From contig JAJEKV010000006.1 in NCBI GenBank assembly GCA_021234155.1, forward strand, positions 1,674,001-1,738,000: a DNA stretch of 64,000 bases, written 5' to 3'. The notes below the pieces were generated by a model. It did no database searches and was not told the origin of the DNA. It worked only from the letters and a program-made list of their open reading frames with translations. Source of the DNA: Isoetes taiwanensis (taxonomy: Eukaryota > Streptophyta > Lycopodiopsida > Isoetales > Isoetaceae). Shown here in pieces: positions 44,430-52,705 of the stretch (its first letter is position 1; the number at the start of each line of letters is the position of its first letter). The position numbers and the translations under genes were made by a program.

Positions 44430-45350
44430 ATCTCTCAGCCCCCCTTGCCCCAAACCTCCCCCCTCCCCCTCTTTTTTCAAAGCGGCTCAGTGACCCACTG
44501 GTTTACAAGTATGAGTAGAAAGTTTATGTTGGCAAATTCCAAATATTTGGCTATTGTAAAGCTTGCAAGCTAAAGTCTAAGGCCAATGCACAATCAATTT
44601 TCATTGTAGTTTTAGTGATGTCTTTTCCGTAGTACACATATGTGCATCTTAGACATTGTTTCTGATATCCCTTAGATCTATTGGCCTCTGTGGACGATAA
44701 AAATCCATTCAATTCGATTCACTTTTTATATATTTAGATAAGACATAACTATAAAATCTTGTTCTACACCTTATTCTTCGTTTCCATTTATTCTTTGAAT
44801 AAAGACATCTGTAGAATTTTTAATATTGCCATGCACCAAAACAGATAAAGAACAGTTAGAGTGTTATAACTTCTTTTGGCAAGAAGAAGATTTGTGCATG
44901 TGATATTGGACATGTCGAATGAATGCATGGGACATTGCCTATTGTAAGACATCACATTGAGGCATCATTAGAGGATACTTGTCATAGCGCAAATTAATTG
45001 TAGCATGCTTTGCCGTTGATGTTCATCTTGAGGCTGTGCTAAAATTTTCAAAGCTTCTCCTTGAGACCTTGCAAATGGTTGTCCTTAGTTGCATGGAAAC
45101 AAAATGGATGAAACATGCAAATCCAAAGAGCTTGGTTTTGTTGCTTCCTCATGCTGCTTATGAATAAAAAAAATCAACCCTTGTCATGTCTCATCTCTTG
45201 CGTGGACCAATGGCAAGAGCAATATTTATAACGATAAACTTCAACAACTTGGAAGATTTTTATAGAGTGCATAGTGACCACAAATTCTTAATAAGCATTT
45301 GTACAAGGTTCATGCAACAAAGGACGAAACGAACATGGAGATAAAAAATT
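44430..45350. other. Non-coding, downstream of ERF gene
   Basis: AT-rich sequence. The last few hundred bases should include the 3' UTR of the minus-strand ERF gene. No other feature is supported. Confidence 0.4.
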
Positions 45351-45404
45351 GCTCACTTTATTGCACCTGATATACCAAATAGTACAGATTTGAGGTCAAG
45401 AGAG

Positions 45405-45884
45405 TTAAGAATATGACCAGAGAGTAGGCTCCCAGAATGTATCATGTTGGGCACTAAGTTGACTACACATGTGAACAGTAAGATCAAAAGGCAGAAGCAT
45501 GGCAAGGGCCATGTCAAATAAGAGGCCAATTTGGGATTGGGCTTGATCCAAAAAATTCTCAGCTGGGCTACATGGCTGAGGAAGAAGATCAAGGCTAATT
45601 GGAAGCTCATGTTCTGTAGGAAAATCGAGAGAAGAAGGTTGTAGAGGAAATTTAAAGGTAGCATTAGAACCGTAGATGCAGAGACGGGCAGCATCATATG
45701 CTCGAGCAGCAAGCTCCTTTGTGGCAAAGCTGCCCAGCCATATGCGAGAGCCAGTGCGCGAATCTCGGATTTCGGAGACCCATCTGCCCCATGACCTCAT
45801 TCTAACGCCTTTGTATTTCTTCTTACAAACATCCACCTCTTCTCCTACATTTTTCCCTGTCTCTCTACTCCGTTTCTTCACCAT
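45405..45884 (-). CDS. AP2/ERF transcription factor (DREB A-5/group II-like)
   Basis: An intact, intronless 159-residue protein with one AP2/ERF domain (residues about 24-80). The YKGVRMRSWGRWVSEIR start, SRIWLGSFATKELAARAYD core and GSNATFKFP end closely follow plant group II/DREB A-5 ERFs (ERF008-011, YKGVRMRSWGSWVSEIR). The WVSEIR form and the YRG/WLG and RAYD elements are complete, so DNA binding to GCC/DRE boxes is expected. A basic stretch (KKRSRETGK at the N-terminus, KKKYKG) can serve as a nuclear signal. The C-terminus is Leu/Pro-rich with LPISLDLLPQP, which has an LxLxL-like spacing that might act as an EAR-type repressor motif; that is only suggestive. The ATG at 45884 is the first in frame. 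It is the only clearly intact host gene in the 29-62 kb TE region. Confidence 0.9.
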   Translation of the reverse strand: MVKKRSRETGKNVGEEVDVCKKKYKGVRMRSWGRWVSEIRDSRTGSRIWLGSFATKELAARAYDAARLCIYGSNATFKFPLQPSSLDFPTEHELPISLDLLPQPCSPAENFLDQAQSQIGLLFDMALAMLLPFDLTVHMCSQLSAQHDTFWEPTLWSYS

Positions 45885-45923
45885 TTTTCGGATCTAAGTA
45901 ACAGAAGCCCTTCCTCCCCATTT

Positions 45924-46182
45924 ATGCACATTCAATTTCTATGTACATTTCCAATGTGGTCAATGTTTTGGCTCGCTGACAATCTAGCTCTTTGTTGCTT
46001 TGTGTTTTATGTTGGAGCTATCGATGCTTCGTCCATATGCCACAACATTGACTATATTGAATTCTAGTAGGGGACCGGCCTATTCAATTTCTATTTACAT
46101 TTCCAATGTGGTCAATTCTTTGGCTCGCTGACAATCTAGCTCTTTGTTGCTTTGTGTTTTATGTTGGAGCTATCGGTGCTTC
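45924..46182 (+). repeat. Tandem duplication in ERF upstream region (period 158 bp)
   Basis: TCAATTTCTATGTACATTTC ... GGAGCTATCGATGCTTCGTCC (45925-46034) recurs at about 46083-46189 with few changes. It lies within 40-300 bp upstream of the ERF start and so probably duplicates promoter sequence. Confidence 0.85.
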
Positions 46183-46295
46183 GTCCTTCTTGGCCCCGCC
46201 TAGTACCAAATTAGACTATCACCTTTTTCCACAAAAGAACAATAGAAAGAAGATTTGCATGGGTCATGCTCTAAGGATAACGCATAGAAATTGAG

Positions 46296-46610
46296 CACCA
46301 TTGTGGGCCTTTGCCTTGCAGACTTAATACAACACGTGCACATATTTCAAGAATAATTGGTAACTATCCAACTTACCAAGTTCATTTCCGTGGACGTCAA
46401 AAAAACCTATCTATTTATATATCTCAAGTGAATGTAAGAAAAATCTCTTCAACAAGTAGCGTTAGCTTAATCCTTTTCAAACTTCTTTTTATAAATCATT
46501 TTGAACATATATCGCTAAAGGAGGTCCCACTCCCATAACCAAATTTTTTTCTTGCCAAATTCCAAAACCTTGGGAAGTTTTTGGTTGTTCCAAAAGCAAT
46601 CTATCACCAT
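46296..46610. repeat. Dispersed repeat family, member 3
   Basis: TTAGCTTAATCCTTTTCAAA ... GAGGTCCCACTCCCATAACC ... TTGCCAAATTCCAAAACCTTGGG matches 38865-39030 and 43940-44150. The preceding 46296-46375 matches the 43640-43935 repeat unit. Confidence 0.6.
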
Positions 46611-47230
46611 CTCACCCAACCCTTTGCCCAAGCGTCTCCACCCCTTCTCCATTTTAGTTGTATAAAGAATTGTTTTTGGAATTGTAGGAGTCCTTTTATA
46701 ACATTTTTTACATTTGTTGGCATAAGTAGGTGGATGCACAAAAATGGTATCAGCCTTGCTTGTTGAAGAGATGATGCTAAAGATGTAATATTCCGACTTA
46801 CAATTAGGAGTAGAAGGCAAAACAAAGACAATATAGAAACAGGGTCGCAAATATTCCCTGGCGCTTATTGTGATGCTAACACGTGTCAGCTACCTACAAC
46901 ACGGAATGGAAGTCGAGTCTTAACCGGCAGGCTTTCTAATCCAAGAAATCCCTGCCGTTGATTCAAGCTCTGTTATAGAGCATAACAATCAGCGGCGTGA
47001 GCCTGGAGCCCCGGATGCATCAGCTGAGCCCAAGATTTAGCCTCGGATGCTGATAATCCAGGCTGGGAACTGATAATCTAGGTATGGGCGATGCCGAGCC
47101 TGCAATAAACGACCCGGGCAGCTGATAAACGATCTGGGGAGCTATGGGTGCAGCTTCGGGTGAGCTGATAAACGATCTGGGCAGCTATGGGTGCAGCAGC
47201 TTCGGGTGAGGCAGCTTGCCTGCCGGTTAA
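46611..47230. other. Non-coding with short GC-rich repeats
   Basis: 47110-47215 has two units of GAGCTGATAAACGATCTGGG..AGCTATGGGTGCAGC. No gene recognised. Confidence 0.45.
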
Positions 47231-47313
47231 GGGGGTTAATCCCCCTCCCCCCCTTGCATAACAGGCTCGCCTGTTTATTTGCCATAACAGGCTCGCAAGG
47301 GGAATTAACCCCC
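47231..47313. mobile_element. Foldback element 3
   Basis: GGGGGTTAATCCCCC ... CTTGCATAACAGGCTCGC / GCCATAACAGGCTCGCAAGG ... TTAACCCCC; same palindromic tips as the elements at 35990 and 44378. Confidence 0.65.
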
Positions 47314-47829
47314 TCTTCCAATTCCGTATGACTGGTTGTCCAGGTTAACAATATTTTTTTCACTCACTGTAACAAAGCCTTTTCATTCATTGTTTAACAC
47401 AGATAACAGCAGCTTCACAGAGACTGAAACAGATTCACACAGCTGTAAGATAGATGTTTTATGATCGGATTTAACAAAAGTGAAACAATATACAGTTACA
47501 TCTAAAGAAACAGAATTTCATTTACAACAGCGATGGATTTGAACAAGAGATTTACACTGAAAAACAGAGATTTACAATAATCGATATCAGAGATTTGAAC
47601 TGAGATTTATAACAGTGGAACAAGGGGTCTCGTTGTTCCTTTCCCCTATGAATCACAAAAGAGATGGAAGCCAGAAATAACTGCATGCAAGGTGGAACAA
47701 CAAGATCAATATAAAGTTCCAGAAACGCAAGAACTTAAGGAAAATATTAACTCAAAAACTCTTAGCTCTGCCGCTGCCGTAAGTTTGCTGCCACTGCCGT
47801 TCAGGGAAGATACAATCAGGACAAGGGTC

Positions 47830-47906
47830 CTAATTTCCGGTCCAGCCGGTGACCCGCTCCGGGCTACCGCCGGTCGCGGGACCCCACCGGCTGGACCGGA
47901 AATTAG
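47830..47906. mobile_element. Short foldback element with 22-bp perfect arms
   Basis: Arms CTAATTTCCGGTCCAGCCGG(TG) at 47830-47851 and (CA)CCGGCTGGACCGGAAATTAG at 47885-47906 are exact reverse complements around a 33-base GC-rich loop. TTGTTCCTTTCCCCTAT occurs at 47632-47648 and just after the element (47912-47928). Confidence 0.8.
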
Positions 47907-47928
47907 TCCCCTTGTTCCTTTCCCCTAT

Positions 47929-48202
47929 ACAATTAGTATTTATCCAGATACCTTTTCCATAGTGACATATGGAAAATGCATTTATTTTCTATGATGAAAT
48001 AACGAAACATTACATTAAAATGGAGAATGTGCTAAATAAATGGAGAAGATTGTAAAGCTATAATTTGTTAGAGCATAGTACATCAATTATGCAAATGACA
48101 TTTTGCATGGATGGATATAAATATTATCTCAAAGCACCAAAACATATAAAAAATGTCAACACTTCAAAAACTAGGCAAGCCTTGATTCAAGAGGGTACAA
48201 GG
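47929..48202. other. Non-coding, AT-rich
   Basis: No feature recognised. Confidence 0.4.
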
Positions 48203-48205
48203 TAA

Positions 48206-48342
48206 GGTTATCAGTCGAGTCAAAGACCAATAACCATCTTATCGGGCTTATATGGATGGAATAGTACTGATAACTAGTTGTTAGTACTCCACCTATACCA
48301 AAAAACAAGGACTCTCACTTTCAACACAAGAGTCTGTTAAGG
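48206..48342. mobile_element. Tourist-like MITE with TAA duplication
   Basis: Ends GGTTATCAG and CTGTTAAGG are imperfect inverted repeats flanked by TAA on both sides (48203-48205, 48343-48345). The body is the reverse complement of the element at 9260-9396. Confidence 0.62.
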
Positions 48343-48461
48343 TAAAATATTCAACAATTTTATAATGTCTTTTCCTTTTTTCTTTTTGTCTTCTTTTCCT
48401 AGATCTATTCTTTAAAGTTGTGAATGGAACACAATTTTGGCTTCTTTTCTCACATTAAGCA

Positions 48462-48690
48462 TCTAGGCCTTTGGTTTAGTGGTAACACATTAATCCTAGA
48501 ATGAATGTGTCTCTAATTCAAAATTGCTCAAAGTCACATTCAATGTAAGGTGATTGGGGGTAGGACCCAACTAAGCAATGTTAGTGTGGTGTGTGCCTGT
48601 ATGTCCAATTGGATGAAAGCTATATAGTAATGTATAGTGTGTATGTGTATATCATATAATCAATAAAATGCTGCCAATGTAGCATGGCAT
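48462..48690 (+). mobile_element. Possible tRNA-derived SINE
   Basis: TTTGGTTTAGTGGTAACACA resembles a pol III A box and CTCTAATTCAAAATTG a decayed B box about 45 bases later. A simple TGTGTATGTGTATATC end follows. It is weak because no clear target duplication was found. Confidence 0.3.
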
Positions 48691-48878
48691 AAGAATTTCT
48701 TTTTCTTCTCATAACAATGCACGCCACATAATAATGTCATATGTGTCCCATATATTCAATTAGATGCTGCCAATATAACATGACATAAGAATTTCTTCTT
48801 ATTCTCATAGTAAAAACAATCCCTTAGCCATGACATAAGAATGCAATGCAAGGGAACATCTCCATGCAATACCGCCCT

Positions 48879-49335
48879 ATTTAGAGTCTGGGATGTGGTA
48901 TGTCTGGCCAAAAAAGTGGCATATCTGGCCACTCATTAGTAGCCAGCCACTGTGTACTTCGCAATTTCAAGCCCAAATCCAACCGTTTTGGGTTACTTTT
49001 TTTATTGATCCTGCTCTGGCTCTGTCTGAACTCAAATCACTTCATCTCTTCATCAATCCAGTGTTAAAGGTAAGCAAGTGATTGAAAGGCTTTTTGAAGC
49101 AATTTAAGCCGCCTACAGACTGCAAGAACAATCTGACCAAAGATCTCGGCCCCATTGCACCATTTCACGTCTGACATACCACTTTTTGGCTGAATATGCC
49201 ACTTTTGGGGCCGGATGTATCACCTTTTTTGATCGGATATACCACCATTTTGGTTAGATATACCACCTGGCTGATAACAGGTGATCAAATATACCACTTT
49301 TTTTTGCCAGATATGCCACATGTGGGACTCTAAAT
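48879..49335. mobile_element. TIR element with internal TATACCAC repeats
   Basis: Ends ATTTAGAGTC ... GACTCTAAAT are perfect 10-bp inverted repeats. Just inside, GATGTGGTATGTCTGGCC is mirrored by GCCAGATATGCCACATG. The right half holds about six copies of (G)GATATACCACYTTTTTGGC-like units. No coding capacity. Confidence 0.72.
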
Positions 49336-49668
49336 AAATTTTTTGAGATAATCATTTAGAAAGAAATTTGCTTCTAGGGCACGGCTATATTTGAGGCGCT
49401 GGATTAAATAAATACATTTCTAGTTTTGAAGTAATATCTCACCATCAGTTAAGTCCAGAATCGTTAGGAACTGCTCGACATGAAAGTGTTTTAACTTAAA
49501 AACAAGTTAAACATGACTTGCATTGGCTTCTAAAAGGTTTGTTATTCCACTGATTACAGTAGACTTTGAAACCGATACTCGCAAACTGGCAAGAGCCTTA
49601 ACAACTTCCTCTGGTTACAAAATATGACTTCCTTCTCGTGAAAATCTCTGGTTTTCCGTTATCTCTGC
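49336..49668. other. Spacer left of nested TIR element; one coding-like stretch
   Basis: On the minus strand 49620-49530 reads KALASLRVSVSKSTVISGIT without stops and could be part of an exon downstream of the FSH exons at 62.7-63.2 kb, split by the 12.9-kb insertion. This is speculative. Confidence 0.2.
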
Positions 49669-49672
49669 GTTT

Positions 49673-51428
49673 AACAAGGTGACCTAGCAAATGCACTAAT
49701 GACCTGCGTTTGCACCACAAAAAGGAATCTTTCAAAGATTCCCTAAAAAGAACCTAAAATTTGCCACTTTTGGGGGGTCAATTGAAAAAACAGCCTTCAA
49801 TTTTGAGTTGCGACACCCCTTTTTTGGTCCAAAATTACAAGTCAAAAAGTAGAACATAGACATGTTTTAAATTTCACATGCATTTTATAAAGGTGTAATA
49901 ACTTAAGCTATGTTTAGTTTTTCCACAAACTCGAATAACATACGAAAACAAAAAGACCACGGAAATTATAGTAAGAACCACGTTGCAAAAAGTAGAAATA
50001 AAGAAAAAGTGGCAACGAGGCTCCTAAACATCATTGCAATATGGGCACATAGCACCTCGACTACAAGAAACGTTATTGTAAAAATATCACGACGCTATGC
50101 GCGCATAGCAACACGACAAGTGAAAAATATCATGAGCTATTCGCGCATAGAACCTCAACTCTAAAACAGTATTTAAAAAATTATAACGAAGCTATCGAGG
50201 CTAAGCGGCATAACATATAGTACATAGCACCTCGACTAAAACTGTATATGCTGTAAAAACATTACAATTCTGATAATACATTGGTTGATAATACATTGGT
50301 TCAGACATTTTATTGAGACACTTTAAATAAACTACAAAGCATGATGCCAAGCAAACTTGAAGCGAACATGTTATCTTTCAGCTAAACCACATCATGTCTA
50401 CAAAGGGAAGCTTTTAATTCCTTGCATACAAACTGCAAAAACTGAGTCGATTGAATCAAAGAAATTCCTTCAAGCGCTAGACATGGGCTTGAGCAAGGCT
50501 ATAGTTTTTAGTAATGCCACTAGCAATTAATAGCAATGTAGCATTAATGCTTAAGCTCAGAAATATTTGGCCAAAAGATTTGAATCTTACGAATTAGCAG
50601 CAATTCTGAGCGAAATATCTATCATATTTCGTACATCAGAACTTATCAAATTTATGAGATGACCAGATCTGTGCTAAATTTGGAAAAGGGTGTGCAAGTT
50701 AGAGCAAGGCAGTTGAAATGCAAAGAACACCAAAGTCTTAAACGCCTTATGAAGAAATGTAACTGGGTTAATATAAAATCTGCAACGTTTTGCCATTAGT
50801 ATCATGCCTTACAGGTACCATGCCACAATACAGTTCCTGAGACAGATTACAAGACCAGATTGCAGAATATGAACTGTGCTTCATCTTGTACGTCCACTTG
50901 AGCATATCCATTTTAACTCCATTTCCAATCTCTAAGGCAGATGTATTTAGCTTCCCTAGACTTTTTAGGCTGCTTCCCTAGTGTGTGCTCTACATTTAAC
51001 AGTCTCCACCTAATTTGTTAGGACAGAATCACTGGAACTTAATCTGCATGTGCCCAAAGGCTGATTTTGATCAGTGTAAGGGGCAGATCCACTCAGTAAA
51101 TTTTGTATAATATTAACTGAATCTTGAGCAATATTTCGCTATAATCTGCAATAATTTGCCATAATCTTACCATATAATTAAGTCTTGTGCATAAGAAGAT
51201 GCCATTTGAGTTGCTGGAACAGGCTGGAAACTCTCACATTATTTACAAATGCTATAACTGAAGCCAGCAGATCATCGGCACCTGAAACCTCAGGCTTATT
51301 CCCTGCAGCAAAACAACTGACCAATAGAGATAGTTTCAATCCAGATATTCAGCCCAAAACCATCAATTATCCTGCCAAAACCTGCGAAATCATCAAGCAA
51401 ATGGTCGGATTGAAGCAGTCAGTCAGAT
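49673..51428. other. Left arm of AACAAGG element, non-coding
   Basis: Contains CTATGCGCGCATAG palindromes around 50093-50155 and repeated ATAGCACCTCGACTA words (50050, 50224). No gene. Confidence 0.5.
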
Positions 51429-51432
51429 TAAA

Positions 51433-51453
51433 AAGCATGATTTCATTAATTGG
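51433..51453 (+). repeat. TIR of transposon copy 2, small-gene end
   Basis: AAGCATGATTTCATTAATTG after the TAAA duplication. Confidence 0.92.
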
Positions 51454-51669
51454 ATAAAATAACGCAATTTTGAGAATTTTAAGCACACATTATTTGCTCA
51501 AGCACGAATACTTTCACCTTGTTCTCGAGCCCAACAAACATGAGGTAATTAACATACATATATACATACAAATTATGTGTTATAATTGTACGTATACATG
51601 ATACTTGTAGAAGCCCAATAATGGCCCTACATTCTACACCAATAATTCGCATCAATAATTTTACTGCAC

Positions 51670-51676
51670 TATAAAA
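51670..51676 (+). promoter_or_regulatory. TATA box of small gene A, copy 2
   Basis: CACTATAAAAACAGCTCGACTC with 43 nt to the ATG. ACCAATAATT and ATCAATAATT lie just upstream. Confidence 0.8.
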
Positions 51677-51712
51677 ACAGCTCGACTCGGGGGTAGAAGT
51701 CATTCATCTTCC

Positions 51713-51955
51713 ATGGCCTCCTCGATGCCTGGTCCAGAGCACATCCGATCTTTCAAGTGCTACTTGAGCTACAACGATCTGAATGAATGCGCAAGAAATG
51801 GTGTTAATCTTGATCCATGGCTCCAATCTAAGGCTGATGGTCCTGCTAGTGCTTGCAAGAAGCTCACTCGTGTTAAAGTCCACATTTACTGGCTTCCTCA
51901 TCAGGAGATCTATGAGCTGAATGGCATCACGAGCTTTGATGTTGATGATGAGTGA
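51713..51955 (+). CDS. Small gene A, copy 2 (80 aa, unknown function)
   Basis: Intact single-exon 80-residue gene, MASSMPGPEHIRSFKCYLSY ... FDVDDE, in the terminal 300-500 bp of the element. It shares the skeleton H-I..-K-C..S..DL..C....LDP.L..KA..(x)..C....RV..H..WLP....YE..GIT..D..DE with gene B, so the pair arose by duplication within the element. The conserved WLP, two conserved Cys and an acidic C-terminus suggest a small folded domain. No signal peptide or membrane segment is seen. I do not recognise a family. Preservation in both element copies, while the transposase has decayed, is compatible with a selected or at least recently active gene. Confidence 0.78.
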   Translation: MASSMPGPEHIRSFKCYLSYNDLNECARNGVNLDPWLQSKADGPASACKKLTRVKVHIYWLPHQEIYELNGITSFDVDDE

Positions 51956-52277
51956 ATCAATGTTATCAGTGATGTCTACTGTATCTGTTTATGATATAAT
52001 AATGGTATGAGCACCTATAAACTATGTAAGGATGTAATAGCACAATGAATATTGTTTGATGTATCATACCTGAGTGTAGTGTAGGGGTGTGCTCTTCGAC
52101 TTCCACTATGTCTGCAAGCTTTTCAATCACACCTGAATTACTAAAGCACAAACACTTCTACCATCATGAATCCACAAAATATATCCATACGAAAGATGTA
52201 TTATACTTGTATGTATACAACAGTCTTATACACGCGCAATAATTGGGGTGAAGTCTACCCCAATAATTCTACCTCAC

Positions 52278-52284
52278 TATAAAA
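52278..52284 (+). promoter_or_regulatory. TATA box of small gene B, copy 2
   Basis: CACTATAAAAACTTCTCACTTC with 43 nt to the ATG, the same spacing and context (CCAATAATT upstream, CGGGG downstream) as gene A. Confidence 0.8.
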
Positions 52285-52320
52285 ACTTCTCACTTCGGGG
52301 CTAAAGTTCATTCTTCGCCC

Positions 52321-52563
52321 ATGGATTTTTTGCCTTCATCAGTTCACCACATCGAGGCGATCAAGTGCTCAATGAGCCACTCTGATCTTATTGGTTGCCT
52401 AGACAGACATCTTCTTCTTGATCCCTACCTGCGAAGAAAAGCTTTGGGCGCTGAGATTCGTTGCCCTGCGTCAATTCGTGTGATGATCCATCTGATTTGG
52501 CTTCCTGAGCGCATGAGCTATGAGATATCAGGGATCACTACTACAGATCCTGAAGATGAATGA
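52321..52563 (+). CDS. Small gene B, copy 2 (80 aa, unknown function)
   Basis: Intact 80-residue gene, MDFLPSSVHHIEAIKCSMSH ... ITTTDPEDE. It has exactly the same length as gene A and aligns without gaps in the conserved positions (KC, S..DL, C, LDP.L..KA, WLP, YE..GIT). The promoter architecture is also duplicated. It ends 143 bp before the transposase stop, which converges on it from the other strand. Function unknown; the copy-1 version has lost a base. Confidence 0.78.
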   Translation: MDFLPSSVHHIEAIKCSMSHSDLIGCLDRHLLLDPYLRRKALGAEIRCPASIRVMIHLIWLPERMSYEISGITTTDPEDE

Positions 52564-52705
52564 TTCACCTGTTCAAAATGTTATAGTGTAAGAGCTCTTG
52601 TATTAAGATGAAAAATGCAAGACGTAATGAATAATAAATAGTCTATTAGTGATGTTATGGATAATAAATAGTCTATTGTGAAATGCTTTCATGTACCTGT
52701 AAGAC

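Noticed and set aside
47692-47994. 100-codon open frame
   Set aside because: It is open only because it crosses the GC-rich perfect hairpin at 47830-47906; nothing protein-like outside it.
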